The notes: a model not told the origin generated them from the sequence alone. DNA of 64,000 bases from Micropruina glycogenica (GCF_039524395.1 NZ_BAAAGO010000007.1), one strand, 5' to 3'. Counted from the stretch's first letter, positions 15,626-24,927 are shown. Numbers and translations are program-made.

Positions 15626-18001
15626 ATGTCAGAAACTCTGCCCGACCTTACCGAATCCGAGCTCGCCGGCATCGACGCCTGGTGGCGCGCCAACAACTAC
15701 CTCACCGTCGGCCAGATCTACCTGATGGCCAACCCACTGCTGCGCGAACCGCTCAAGCCCGAGCACATCAAGCCGCGGCTGCTCGGCCACTGGGGCACCA
15801 GCCCGGGGCTGGCGTTCGTGTACGCCCACGTGTCGCGGCTGATCAAGCACACCGGCCAGGACTGCCTCTACATCACCGGCCCCGGCCACGGCGGCCCCGC
15901 CCTGGTGGGGGCGTCCTATCTGGAGGGCACCTACACCGACGCCTTTCCGCACATCACCCAAGACAACGACGGCCTGCTCACGTTCTTCCGCCAGTTCTCG
16001 GCCCCCGGCGGCATTCCCAGCCACGTGTCGGTGACCACCCCCGGCTCGATTCACGAGGGCGGCGAACTCGGCTACGCGCTGATCCACGCCTTCGGCTCGG
16101 TGTTCGACAACCCCGACCTGCTCACCATCGCCGTGGTCGGCGACGGCGAGGCCGAAACCGGCCCGCTCGAGGGCTCGTGGAAGGGCATCTCGTTTCTGAA
16201 CCCCGAACACGACGGTGCCGTGCTGCCCGTGCTGCACCTGAACGGCGGCAAGATCGCCGCGCCGACCGTGCTGTCGCGCAAGCCGCCCGCCGAGGTTCGT
16301 GAACTGCTCGAGGGCCACGGCTACGACGTGATCGAGGTCGAGGGCGATGACCTGCCCGGCATGCACCACCGGTTCGCGGCCGCTCTGCAGCAGGCCTACG
16401 CCGGCATCAAGCAGATCCAGCAACAGGCGCGTGAGGGGGAGGGGTTCACCGAGCGTCCGCGCTGGCCGCTCATCGTGCTGCGCAGCCCCAAGGGCTGGAC
16501 CGGCCCCGACAAGGTGGACGGCATTCAGGTGCAGGGCACCTGGCGCGCCCACCAGGTGCCGCTCTCGGGAGTGAAGACCAACGCCGACCACCTCGCCCAG
16601 CTCGAGGCGTGGTTGCGGTCGTACCGCCCCGAGGAGCTGTTCGATGACGCCGGCCGCCCGGTCGACCTGGTGTTGAGCGCCAACCCAGACAAGATCGCGT
16701 CCATGTCGGGTACCCCGTACGCCAACGGCGGGCTGCTCACCGAACCGCTCGACCTTCCCGACTTTCGCGAACTGGCGGTGACGGTCGAGCAAAGGGCCAC
16801 CGAACGCATCGAGTCGACCCGCAAGCTGGGCGAGCTGATGCGCGAGGCGTACCGGCGCAACCCGCACAACTTCCGGCTGTTCTGCCCCGACGAGACCAAC
16901 AGCAACCGGCTGGGTGCGGTCTTCGAGGCGAGCGACCGGGCCTGGATGGAATCGGTCACCCCCGACGACGTCAGCCTGAGCCCGCGCGGCCGGGTGATGG
17001 AGGTGCTCAGCGAGCACAACTGCCACGGCTGGCTCGAGGCCTACACCCTCACCGGACGGCACGGACTGTTCGCCACCTACGAGGCGTTCGCCATGGTGTC
17101 GGCCAGTCAGACCATTCAGCACGGCAAGTGGCTGCAAGAGGCGTCGCACCTGCCGTGGCGCGCCGACGTGCCCAGCCTCAACGTGCTGCTCAGCTCCACC
17201 GCGTGGCGCAACGACCACAACGGCTTCAGCCACCAGGGCCCCGGCATGCTGCAGGTGGTGCTCAACGGCGGCGCCCAGCATTCGCGCATCTACCTGCCGC
17301 CCGACGCCAACTGCCTGCTTTCGGTGGCCGACCACTGCTTTCGCAGCCACAACTACGTCAACCTGATCGTGCAGGACAAGCAGCCGCAGCCGCAGTGGCT
17401 GAGCATGACCGAAGCGATCGACCATTGCACCCGCGGAGCGTCCATCTGGCAATGGGCGGGCACCGAAGAAGACGCCGGCGAGCCCGACATCGTGATGGCC
17501 TGCGCCGGCGACATTCCCACGCTCGAAACGGTGGCCGCCGCCGAGATCATCAAGGCCAAGCTGCCTGATATCAGGCTGCGGGTGGTGAACGTGGTCGATC
17601 TGATGACGCTGCTGCGGCCCAAGGACCACCCGCACGGCATGAGCGAGCTCTACTTCAAAGAACTGTTCACCGACAACCGCGACGTGGTGTTCGCTTTTCA
17701 CGGCTACCCGGGCGCGATTCACCAGTTGGTGCATGGACGGCCCGACGCCGACCGGTTCAGGGTGCGCGGCTTCATCGAGCAGGGCACCACCACCACCCCG
17801 TTCGACATGGTGGTGCGCAACCGTGCGTCGCGCTACCACCTGGTGATGGACGTGCTCAACAACATGCGCGTCACCAGGCGCGGTTCAGGCGACCTGATGC
17901 GGTTCTGTGAGGCCCAGTTGGCCCGGCACGAGAGCTACATCGTGGAACATCTCGAAGACATGCCCGAGGTGCGGGATTGGAAGCTTGGAGCCACCGTCTG
18001 A
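15626..18001 (+). CDS. xfp: Xylulose-5-phosphate/fructose-6-phosphate phosphoketolase
   Basis: Thiamine-diphosphate enzyme that splits xylulose 5-phosphate or fructose 6-phosphate with phosphate to acetyl phosphate plus a shorter sugar phosphate; 791 aa, the usual length. GPGHGGPALVG (about residues 89-99) and GDGEAETGPLEGSW (about 172-185) are the substrate- and TPP-binding motifs of the family. The ATG at 15626 is preferred over longer in-frame starts because family members begin near this point and a -10 element lies just upstream. No acetate kinase is in the window. The PNPOx-like and stress protein genes follow on the same strand. Confidence 0.96.
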   Translation: MSETLPDLTESELAGIDAWWRANNYLTVGQIYLMANPLLREPLKPEHIKPRLLGHWGTSPGLAFVYAHVSRLIKHTGQDCLYITGPGHGGPALVGASYLEGTYTDAFPHITQDNDGLLTFFRQFSAPGGIPSHVSVTTPGSIHEGGELGYALIHAFGSVFDNPDLLTIAVVGDGEAETGPLEGSWKGISFLNPEHDGAVLPVLHLNGGKIAAPTVLSRKPPAEVRELLEGHGYDVIEVEGDDLPGMHHRFAAALQQAYAGIKQIQQQAREGEGFTERPRWPLIVLRSPKGWTGPDKVDGIQVQGTWRAHQVPLSGVKTNADHLAQLEAWLRSYRPEELFDDAGRPVDLVLSANPDKIASMSGTPYANGGLLTEPLDLPDFRELAVTVEQRATERIESTRKLGELMREAYRRNPHNFRLFCPDETNSNRLGAVFEASDRAWMESVTPDDVSLSPRGRVMEVLSEHNCHGWLEAYTLTGRHGLFATYEAFAMVSASQTIQHGKWLQEASHLPWRADVPSLNVLLSSTAWRNDHNGFSHQGPGMLQVVLNGGAQHSRIYLPPDANCLLSVADHCFRSHNYVNLIVQDKQPQPQWLSMTEAIDHCTRGASIWQWAGTEEDAGEPDIVMACAGDIPTLETVAAAEIIKAKLPDIRLRVVNVVDLMTLLRPKDHPHGMSELYFKELFTDNRDVVFAFHGYPGAIHQLVHGRPDADRFRVRGFIEQGTTTTPFDMVVRNRASRYHLVMDVLNNMRVTRRGSGDLMRFCEAQLARHESYIVEHLEDMPEVRDWKLGATV

Positions 18002-18009
18002 AATACCAG

Positions 18010-18015
18010 TAAGGT
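18010..18015 (+). promoter_or_regulatory. -10 element (TAAGGT) of the PNPOx-like gene
   Basis: TAAGGT ends 7 nt before the ATG at 18023, so this gene may have its own leaderless transcript even though it follows xfp closely. Confidence 0.5.
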
Positions 18016-18022
18016 CACCTGT

Positions 18023-18415
18023 ATGGCGCAGTACGGGCATCTGACCACACTCGATGCGGATGAGTGTCGGTTGCTGCTGGGCACGCGTCGCTTCGGACGG
18101 GTGGGTTGGAACTCGGCCTCGGGGGTGCAGATCCTGCCGGTGAGTTACGGCATGGTGGGCGACACGATCGTGTTTCGCACCATGGCCGCCTCGCCGCTGG
18201 CCGAACTCGTCCGACCGGTCGAGGTGTCGTTTCAGGTCGACGACCTCGACGACGAAACCACCACGGGGTGGAGCATTCTGGTGCACGGCATGTCGGGCGC
18301 CCCGGTGGAGCAACTGCCCGCCAACATGCCGGCCCCGTGGGCGCCGGGGGATCGTCCACTGGTGATCGGCATCGCCGCCGACCACTTCGCGGGGCGTTCG
18401 ATCGCGGCCGACTGA
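18023..18415 (+). CDS. Pyridoxamine 5'-phosphate oxidase-like flavin-binding protein
   Basis: A 130-aa single split-barrel protein of the PNPOx-like group, which bind FMN, F420 or heme. Recognised by the N-terminal CRLLLGTRRFGRVGWN segment, ILPVSYGMVGDTIVFRT, and VEVSFQVDD followed by GWSILVHGMSG. This is the short form often seen next to stress genes in actinobacteria, not the biosynthetic PdxH. The cofactor cannot be decided from sequence. It is followed after 28 nt by a universal stress protein gene. Confidence 0.86.
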   Translation: MAQYGHLTTLDADECRLLLGTRRFGRVGWNSASGVQILPVSYGMVGDTIVFRTMAASPLAELVRPVEVSFQVDDLDDETTTGWSILVHGMSGAPVEQLPANMPAPWAPGDRPLVIGIAADHFAGRSIAAD

Positions 18416-18443
18416 GCCGCCCGAGCTGAAGGAGCACCACGTC

Positions 18444-19316
18444 ATGGCCAAGCCGTACGCCGGCCCGCCCCCCATTCTGGTCGGCTACGACGCGTCCGAC
18501 GACGCGGTGCAGGCCCTGGAGTACGCGGCCAGGGTGGCGGCCGCCACCAAGACGCTGCTGCAGGTGGTGTTCGTGGCCGACGACACGGTGGTGAACAGCG
18601 CCTGGGGCGTGGTTTTCGACGCCAGTTCGGTGCAGAGCACGGCGCGCCGGTTGCTGGGCGAGGCGGCCGGCGTGGCGCATTCGCTCGGCGTTGCCAAGAA
18701 ACGCATTCAGACCAAGGTTGCGGTGGGCACCCCGGTGGGCGTACTCACCCAGCTCAGCCAGAACTGTTCGATGGTGGTGGTCGGACGGAGGGCCAACAGC
18801 GGCGTCAGCCGCCAGTTCTCGGGCTCGACCACGGTGGGGCTGGCCGCATCGGTGCGCTGCCCGCTGGTCGTGGTGTCCGACACCGCCACCCACATCGACG
18901 GCCCGATCGGCGTCGCCCTGGACGCCTCTGGCCCCGGCCTGGCCGCCCTCGATTGGGCGCTGTCGAACCCGCTGTTCACCGGCCGTCCGGTGCGCGTGGT
19001 GAGCGTGTGCCGAGCGCCGCAGAGCCGCATCTTTCGCTCGAGCGTCAGCCAGGAGCAGATCGACGAGGCCGTGCGGCAGACCGGCGCTTCCCAGGCCTCT
19101 TTGGTCGCCAAGGTGGCGGTGCGGCACCCCGGTGCCAGCAGCATCGAAGCCGAGGTTCGCTACGGCTCGCCCATCGACGAACTTGCGTCGTTGAGCGAGC
19201 AGGTCTCGGTGCTCGTGCTCGAAGCGTCGGTGAGATTTCCGACCTATTCGGTGGGCAGCGTGGCGCGCGGCATGTTGACCTACGCCTCATGCCCGGTGGT
19301 GCTGGTCAAGTCCTGA
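18444..19316 (+). CDS. Universal stress protein with tandem UspA domains
   Basis: A 290-aa cytoplasmic protein of two UspA folds (about 9-147 and 155-290). In the first half, VVVGRRANSGVSRQFSGSTTVGLAASVRCPLVVV is the G-2x-G-9x-G-S-type nucleotide-binding motif; the second half ends with the weaker SVGSVARGMLTYASCPVVLV version. The ATG at 18444 follows AAGGAG at good spacing. With the preceding flavoprotein gene and phosphoketolase it may belong to a low-oxygen or stress response, as in mycobacterial USPs (inference). Confidence 0.92.
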   Translation: MAKPYAGPPPILVGYDASDDAVQALEYAARVAAATKTLLQVVFVADDTVVNSAWGVVFDASSVQSTARRLLGEAAGVAHSLGVAKKRIQTKVAVGTPVGVLTQLSQNCSMVVVGRRANSGVSRQFSGSTTVGLAASVRCPLVVVSDTATHIDGPIGVALDASGPGLAALDWALSNPLFTGRPVRVVSVCRAPQSRIFRSSVSQEQIDEAVRQTGASQASLVAKVAVRHPGASSIEAEVRYGSPIDELASLSEQVSVLVLEASVRFPTYSVGSVARGMLTYASCPVVLVKS

Positions 19317-19349
19317 CCCGACCCCGGTCGGCCCCCTCGCGTACCCACC

Positions 19350-19376
19350 GTCATCCCGGGCCTGCCCCGGGATCTC
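19350..19376. repeat. Family B palindromic repeat
   Basis: A complete family B element: GTCAT, then CCCGGG and CCCGGG arms around a short loop, then ATCTC. It lies between the stress protein gene and hrpA. Confidence 0.75.
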
Positions 19377-19451
19377 ACCGTGCACCCTGAGATCGCGGCG
19401 TCTGGGCGGGCCCGCTCACCCGCGCCACAGGATCGAGCTGGTGGGCCGCTG

Positions 19452-19457
19452 TAGGCT
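19452..19457 (+). promoter_or_regulatory. -10 element (TAGGCT) of hrpA
   Basis: TAGGCT ends 8 nt before the GTG start of hrpA, with no Shine-Dalgarno sequence. Confidence 0.5.
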
Positions 19458-19465
19458 GACGGGTC

Positions 19466-22400
19466 GTGTCCGAACCCGCGCTCTCACTGGCCGTCGACCC
19501 GGCGCTGCCGATCGCTGCGTGGGCCGACGACATCGTGGCGGCCGTTCGCGACCACCAGGTGCTGATCGTGGCGGGCGAGACCGGTTCGGGCAAGACCACC
19601 CAGTTGCCCAAGCTCTGCCTCGCCGCCGGACGAACCCGCGTCGGTCACACCCAGCCCCGCCGCATCGCCGCGCGCAGCCTGGCCGAACGCATCGCCGAAG
19701 AGATCGGCACGCCGCTGGGTGACGTGGTGGGCTACCAGGTGCGGTTCACCGCGAAGACCAGCCGGCAGACCCGGGTCAAGGTGATGACCGACGGCATTCT
19801 GCTGGCCGAAATCGCCCACGACCGCGACCTGCGCCGCTACGACACCCTGATCATCGACGAGGCCCACGAGCGCAGCCTCAACATCGACTTTCTGCTCGGC
19901 TACCTCAAGCAACTGTTGCCCAGGCGACCCGACCTAAACCTGATCGTCACCTCGGCCACCATTGACACCCAGCGATTCTCAGAGCACTTCGGCGGCGCGC
20001 CGATCATTGAGGTGTCGGGCCGCACCTACCCGGTCGAGGTGCGCTGGCGTCCGGTGATCGAGCAGGGTACCGACCGCGACCTGATCGACGGCATCTGCGA
20101 CGCCGTCACCGAGTTGATGATCGACGGCCCCGATGGCGACATTCTGGTGTTCTGTTCCGGCGAGCGCGACATTCGTGACGCCGCCGACGCGATCGGTGCG
20201 CTCGACTGGCGTGCCCTCACCCCCCGCGAGGTCGAGATCCTGCCCCTGTACGCGCGGTTGAGCGCGCACGAGCAGCACCGGGTCTTCGCCCCGCACCGTG
20301 GGCTGCGGGTGGTGCTGGCCACCAACGTCGCCGAAACGTCGCTCACGGTGCCGGGGATCCGCTCGGTGGTCGACCCCGGCTTCGCCCGCATCTCGCGCTA
20401 CTCGGCGCGCACCAAGGTGCAACGGCTGCCCATCGAGGCGATCTCACAAGCCTCGGCCAACCAGCGGGCCGGACGCTGCGGACGCGTCGCGCCCGGCGTC
20501 TGCATTCGGCTCTACGACGAAGACGACTTCGAGGCGCGGCCAGAGTTCACCGAGCCCGAGATTCTGCGTACCAACCTGGCCGCGGTGATTCTGCAGATGG
20601 CGCAGGCCAAGCTGGGCGACATCGAGCGCTTCCCGTTCGTCGAACCGCCCGACTCGGCCCAGATCAGCGACGGCCTGCGGCTGCTGCGTGAGCTGGGTGC
20701 GATCGAGTCGGACGCGCAGCACCCCGTCACCCCGGCCCGCCCCGTCACCCCGGCCCGCCCCGTCATCCCGGCGAACGCCGGGATCTCATCCAGTGGGGTC
20801 TCGACAAGCTCGACCAGCCGTGGTGGGGTCTCGACAGGCTCGACCAGCGGGGGTGGGCGCAAGCGCCGGCGCGGCGGGCACGTTCGGCTCACCCCGATCG
20901 GTCACCAACTCGCCCGGCTGCCCGTCGACCCGCGGCTGGGCCGCATGCTCGTCGAGGCCGAGCGGCAGGGCTGCCTGCGCGAGGCACAGGCGGTGGTGGC
21001 CGGGCTGACCATTCAAGACGTCCGCGAGCGCCCTGCCGAGTTTCAGCAGCAGGCGGACGCCCTGCATCGGCGCTTCTTCAGCGACGACCCGGAGGCGACC
21101 GGGGGTAGAGACCCGTCCGACGTCGCCGCCCTGCAGCGGCTCTGGAACTACCTGCGCACCGCCCGCAAAGAACGTTCGGGCAACGCCTTTCGCCGCATGT
21201 GTCGCGACGAGTACCTGAACTTTCTGCGCGTGCGCGAGTGGGAAGACCTCAACGAGCAACTCAAGACCGTGTGCCGCGACCTCGGCATGAACCGCAACAC
21301 CGAACCGGCCGGAATCGACCGGTTGCACATCGCGGTGCTGTCGGGCCTGCTCTCGCACGTGGGCCTGCTGGACGAGCGCACCACCACCCGTCCGGGCGAG
21401 CGCCGACGTGGCCCGCGCGAATACCTGGGTGCGCGCGGCAGCCGCTTCGCGATCAGCCCTGGGTCGGCCGCCGCCCGCATCAACCCGCCCCTGGTGATGG
21501 CGGTCGAACTGGTCGAGACCACGCGGCTGTGGGCCCGCACCGTGGCGCCGATCGACGAGGCCTGGGTCGAAGAGGTCGGCGCTCACCTGCTGAGCCGCAC
21601 CTATTCCGAGCCGCGCTGGTCGGCCCGCAGCGGCCAGGCGGTGGCCACCGAACGCGTCACCCTGCTGGGGGTGCCGATCGTGGCCGGCCGCACCGTCAGC
21701 TACGGGCGCATCGACCCCGACGAGTCGCGGCGGCTGTTCCTTCAGGCCGCCCTGGTCGAAGGCCAGTGGCACACCAGGCACCACTTCTGGGCCCGCAACG
21801 AGGCGGCGCGCGCGGCTGCCGAAGAGCTGGCCGAACGCACCCGACGGCACGACCTGCTGGCCGACGACGCAGCGTTGTTCGCCTTCTACGACGCCCGCAT
21901 TCCGGCCGACGTGGTGTCGGTGGCCCACTTCGACCGCTGGTGGCGCGACGCCCGGCGCCGCGAAGAGCATCTGCTCGACCTGCCGTCCGACGTGTTGTTG
22001 CCGCAGGGCGAATCGGTCGACGCCGACGACTTTCCCGATCACTGGAGCAGCGGCGAGCTCGACCTGCCGGTCAGCTACGTGTTCGACCCCGGCTCGGGCC
22101 ACGACGGCGTCACGGTGTCGATCGAGTTGGCCCAGCTCAATCAGGTGACGGCCGACGACTTCGGCTGGCAGATACCCGGGCTGCGGCAGGAGTTGGTCAC
22201 CGCCCTGGTGCGCGGGCTGCCGAAACAGTGGCGGGCCAAGCTCGTGCCCGCGCCCGATACCGCCCGCCGCGCCGTCGCCTGGCTCGACGAGCACCGGGTC
22301 GCGGGTGAGGCGCTGACCGATGGGCTGGGCCGGGCGATTCGGCAGCTCACCGGCGTACAGGTGCCCGCAGACGCGTGGCAGCTCGACGCGGTGCCCGACC

Positions 22401-23377
22401 ACCTGCGGGTGCGGTTCGTGGTCACCCGCGACGGTGCCGAGGTCGCGGCCGGCAAAGACCTGCCCGAACTTGCCGAACGACTCGGTTCGAAGGTGCGCGC
22501 CGAGTTGAACGTGGAGGCGTCCGAACACACCCACAGCGGCGCAACGAACTGGGCCTTCAGCACGATCGCCGACCGGGTCGAGGGCACCGTGGTCGGTTAT
22601 CCGGCCTTGTCGGACCGCGGTGACCGGGTGGGGGTCACGGTGTTCGCGACCGAGCCAGAGGCCCGCAGTTCGCACCTGCTGGGGCTGCGCCGGCTGGTCG
22701 CGCTGACCAGCCCCGAGGTGACCAACTGGGTGGTGTCGAGGCTGAGCAACCCCACGAAGTTCGCACTGGCCGCGTCCCCCTACCCGACCGTACCGGCGCT
22801 GCTGGCCGACGCCAGGCTGAAGGCCATCGAGACCTTGATACTGACCGCCGGCGACCCATGGCTGGTGCGTGACGACGCGGCGTTCGCCGCGCTTCGCGAC
22901 CGGGTGCGGGCCGATGCCGCCGATCAAACCCTTTCGGTGGTGACCACCGCCGGCGACGTGCTGCAGCGCCACCAGCGCGTGCAGTTGGCGCTGCCCGGGG
23001 CCACTGAGCCGGTGCGGCGTGACGTCACCGAGCAGTTGGCGGGGCTGGTGCACCGCGGTTTCGTGGCCGGCACGCCCGACCCGCACTGGCAGCGGCTGCC
23101 GCGCTACCTGCACGCCGTCGAGCTGCGGCTGGCTGCCGCCCGGGCCAACCCGGCCCGCGACGCGGTGAACGCCGAGATCATCGACGGGCTCGAAGACGAG
23201 TACGCGGCCTTGTGCGCCCGCTACCCGGCCGGGCCGCTGCCGACCGACGTCGCAGGCGTCGGCTGGCTACTGGAAGAACTGCGGGTCAGCCTGTTCGCCC
23301 AGTCGCTCGGCACGTCGGCACCGATCTCGGCGAAACGCGTCCGTACGGCGATGGCCGGGGTCACCCCACCCCGGTGA
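19466..23377 (+). CDS. hrpA: ATP-dependent RNA helicase HrpA with an in-frame repeat insertion
   Basis: DEAH-box RNA helicase of 1303 aa, involved in mRNA processing and ribosome rescue in E. coli. Walker A GETGSGKTT is at 37-45, DEAH at 131-134, the SATIDT motif follows, and QRAGRCGRV (motif VI) lies near 332. The C-terminal half carries the large DUF3418 region. Residues about 419-472 are unusual: a low-complexity P/T/S/G/R stretch encoded by tandem 18-bp repeats, one family B repeat and two family A repeats, inserted just before VRLTPIGHQLARLPVDPRLG, which is normally close to the preceding LRELGAIE. Frame is kept on both sides, so the protein should be full length and active. Confidence 0.95.
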   Translation: MSEPALSLAVDPALPIAAWADDIVAAVRDHQVLIVAGETGSGKTTQLPKLCLAAGRTRVGHTQPRRIAARSLAERIAEEIGTPLGDVVGYQVRFTAKTSRQTRVKVMTDGILLAEIAHDRDLRRYDTLIIDEAHERSLNIDFLLGYLKQLLPRRPDLNLIVTSATIDTQRFSEHFGGAPIIEVSGRTYPVEVRWRPVIEQGTDRDLIDGICDAVTELMIDGPDGDILVFCSGERDIRDAADAIGALDWRALTPREVEILPLYARLSAHEQHRVFAPHRGLRVVLATNVAETSLTVPGIRSVVDPGFARISRYSARTKVQRLPIEAISQASANQRAGRCGRVAPGVCIRLYDEDDFEARPEFTEPEILRTNLAAVILQMAQAKLGDIERFPFVEPPDSAQISDGLRLLRELGAIESDAQHPVTPARPVTPARPVIPANAGISSSGVSTSSTSRGGVSTGSTSGGGRKRRRGGHVRLTPIGHQLARLPVDPRLGRMLVEAERQGCLREAQAVVAGLTIQDVRERPAEFQQQADALHRRFFSDDPEATGGRDPSDVAALQRLWNYLRTARKERSGNAFRRMCRDEYLNFLRVREWEDLNEQLKTVCRDLGMNRNTEPAGIDRLHIAVLSGLLSHVGLLDERTTTRPGERRRGPREYLGARGSRFAISPGSAAARINPPLVMAVELVETTRLWARTVAPIDEAWVEEVGAHLLSRTYSEPRWSARSGQAVATERVTLLGVPIVAGRTVSYGRIDPDESRRLFLQAALVEGQWHTRHHFWARNEAARAAAEELAERTRRHDLLADDAALFAFYDARIPADVVSVAHFDRWWRDARRREEHLLDLPSDVLLPQGESVDADDFPDHWSSGELDLPVSYVFDPGSGHDGVTVSIELAQLNQVTADDFGWQIPGLRQELVTALVRGLPKQWRAKLVPAPDTARRAVAWLDEHRVAGEALTDGLGRAIRQLTGVQVPADAWQLDAVPDHLRVRFVVTRDGAEVAAGKDLPELAERLGSKVRAELNVEASEHTHSGATNWAFSTIADRVEGTVVGYPALSDRGDRVGVTVFATEPEARSSHLLGLRRLVALTSPEVTNWVVSRLSNPTKFALAASPYPTVPALLADARLKAIETLILTAGDPWLVRDDAAFAALRDRVRADAADQTLSVVTTAGDVLQRHQRVQLALPGATEPVRRDVTEQLAGLVHRGFVAGTPDPHWQRLPRYLHAVELRLAAARANPARDAVNAEIIDGLEDEYAALCARYPAGPLPTDVAGVGWLLEELRVSLFAQSLGTSAPISAKRVRTAMAGVTPPR
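20723..20845 (+). repeat. Repeat block inserted in frame within hrpA
   Basis: Two tandem copies of CCCGTCACCCCGGCCCGC (20723-20740 and 20741-20758) run into a family B element (20759-20787), followed by two family A copies, GGTCTCGACAAGCTCGACC (20797-20815) and GGTCTCGACAGGCTCGACC (20827-20845). Together they encode a low-complexity segment with PVTPAR repeats and STSSTS-like runs. Confidence 0.9.
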
Positions 23378-23392
23378 CCGCGAGATCCCGGT

Positions 23393-23411
23393 TGGTCGAG
23401 CTTGCCGAGAC
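23393..23411. repeat. Family A palindromic repeat
   Basis: GGTCGAGCTTGCCGAGACC, one base from the family consensus, beside a GAGATCCCGG half of family B (23381-23390) and a second partial copy from 23421. It fills the gap after hrpA. Confidence 0.75.
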
Positions 23412-23495
23412 CCACTTGTGGTCGAGCTTGCCAGTCCGATCCCACCAGCGCTCATGGATCTCGACGCTGCCCGATTCAAGAATCGCCGCTTGAGC

Positions 23496-24097
23496 TCAGG
23501 GAACCAGCACCAACCGGTCGCCGGTGGGCCACGCGTCCTCGACCTCGGCCAGCGGCTGGGCGACGTAGTCGACGGTCAACCGACCGTCCGCCGCGGCTTC
23601 GAGCACCCCGCCGACTGCGCCGAGCATCGCCTTCATACCCACGCTGCCCAGGCCACTGCCGCTGAGGCGCAGGGGCCGGCTGCGCAACCATGACGCGTGC
23701 ATGGCCAGGGTCTGGCCCGCCACCGAGCCGACCTCGACCAGGTCGAGGCGGCGGTCGGGCGCCCGATCTCCCGCGAGCAGCGCCGGCAGCAGGGCAGCGG
23801 TGCGCTCACCCCACAGGTAGTCGATCACGATGTCGACGCCATCGGGTGCCGCCTGCTGCACCTGCGGGGCCAGCGGTTCGTCGAGCAGCACCAGAGCGTC
23901 GGCTCCGCGGCCCAACGCCTTGGCCAGTCCGGTCTCAGATCGTCCGGCAGCGATCACCCGTGCGGCGCCCAGCACCTTGGCAACCTGCACCGCGAGCAGG
24001 CCCGACACCCCGGTCGCGCCGTGAACCAACACGGTCGCGTCAGGACGTTCCGCCAGCAGCGGAGTCAGCGGCAACCACGACGACGTGCCCGTGCCTC
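23496..24097 (-). pseudogene. NADPH:quinone oxidoreductase-like gene lacking its N-terminal domain
   Basis: About 195 codons of a zinc-type/quinone oxidoreductase of the medium-chain dehydrogenase family. The Rossmann domain is present (TVLVHGATGVSGLLAVQVAKVLGAARVIA, with the GATGVSG nucleotide loop), followed by DIVIDYLWGER and the C-terminal helices. The N-terminal GroES-like substrate domain of about 120-130 residues is missing: the retained sequence joins the promoter side directly, and AGGAGG (minus strand, 24092-24097) is followed almost at once by the mid-protein SSWLPLTPLL segment. No suitably spaced start codon remains. It is divergent from a tetR gene with two operators between them. 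I read it as a remnant of a TetR-controlled oxidoreductase. Confidence 0.75.
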
Positions 24098-24098
24098 C

Positions 24099-24111
24099 TG
24101 AACTTTGTTCA
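24099..24111. promoter_or_regulatory. TetR-type operator, copy 1
   Basis: TGAACTTTGTTCA, a 13-bp palindrome with 5-bp arms. Its centre is 26 bp from that of copy 2. Confidence 0.75.
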
Positions 24112-24124
24112 CGTGCTGCGTTAG

Positions 24125-24137
24125 TGAACAAAGTTCA
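24125..24137. promoter_or_regulatory. TetR-type operator, copy 2
   Basis: TGAACAAAGTTCA, the exact reverse complement of copy 1. The pair forms a perfect 15-bp inverted repeat (24098-24112 and 24124-24138) with an 11-nt spacer, 22 nt upstream of the tetR ATG. Confidence 0.75.
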
Positions 24138-24159
24138 GTGTTCAAATCGGGAGGCCGCA

Positions 24160-24776
24160 ATGCGGGGCAGTCTCAGCGTTCCGGTGATCGTGGACGCCGC
24201 CTTCGTCGTGCTTGAGAACGCGGGGGTTGAGCGGCGTGACAGCCCGGGCGGTGGCCGCCCAGTTGGGCGTCCGGCCGAGTGCTCTGTACCACCACCTGCC
24301 CGACATGGCCACGCTACTCGACCAGATGGCGACCGCCATGCGGCGCGACCTGGTGCTGCAACCGGTCACTGGTTGGCGTGAGTTGCTGCTCGAAACCGGA
24401 CGGGTGCTGCGGCGCGCTCTGCTGGCCCACCGTGACGGAGGCCGCCTGTTCGCCGGGCGTCGGCTGCCCGACCCCTCGCTGCTGACCGCGATGGAGGAAC
24501 CGCTGCGCAGCCTCGTCGAGGCCGGATTCTCGCTGGAACAGGCGGTCACCGCGCTGCAGGCGGTGCTCGACCTGACCATCGGGTTCGTAATCGAAGAACA
24601 GCATCGGGCATCGGGCGAATCGGGGGAGTACGACCCCGAGCTGCGCCGGCTGCTCTCCTGTGGAGCGATACCCGCTGACGGCGGCCGCCAGCGAGCCCCT
24701 GTTCGGGCCGCCCGATCAGCGTTTCGAGAACGAGTTGGGTCTTGTGGTCGCCGGTGTCGGGACTCACCTGCCCTGA
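24160..24776 (+). pseudogene. TetR family regulator gene with two frameshifts
   Basis: Read across three frames, this is one TetR-type repressor of about 205 aa. ATG 24160 starts MRGSLSVPVIVDAAFVVLENAGVER; after about 24230 the frame moves +1 into VTARAVAAQLGVRPSALYHHL, the helix-turn-helix; after about 24660 it moves +1 again into ERYPLTAAASEPLFGPPDQRFENELGLVVAG, ending at 24776. Removing one base near 24230 restores a normal N-terminus. A TTG start at 24212 could still yield a protein with part of the DNA-binding domain, but the wrong C-terminus. Either a decaying gene or two sequencing errors. The divergent oxidoreductase is also damaged, which favours decay. Confidence 0.78.
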
Positions 24777-24915
24777 GCCTGGCCGTTCGGGGCGGTCGAG
24801 ACCCCGGAGCTGCGCTCTCGATCAACTCGATCGACACCTGCTTCCATCGCTCGACGCACCCTCAGCACCCGTCCGCCGTCGGCGAAGCGGCCCGAGCGAA
24901 GTCGCAGCCGGGCGG

Positions 24916-24921
24916 TAGGGT
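24916..24921 (+). promoter_or_regulatory. -10 element (TAGGGT) of the PAC2 gene
   Basis: TAGGGT ends 6 nt before the GTG start at 24928; a leaderless transcript is expected. Confidence 0.65.
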
Positions 24922-24927
24922 TGCAGC

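Noticed and set aside
15629..17839. A 736-codon minus-strand open frame opposite phosphoketolase
   Set aside because: Antisense shadow of a well-supported enzyme gene, with no RBS or recognisable motif.
20786..23113. A 775-codon minus-strand open frame opposite hrpA
   Set aside because: Antisense shadow; the hrpA strand has helicase motifs throughout and this one has none.
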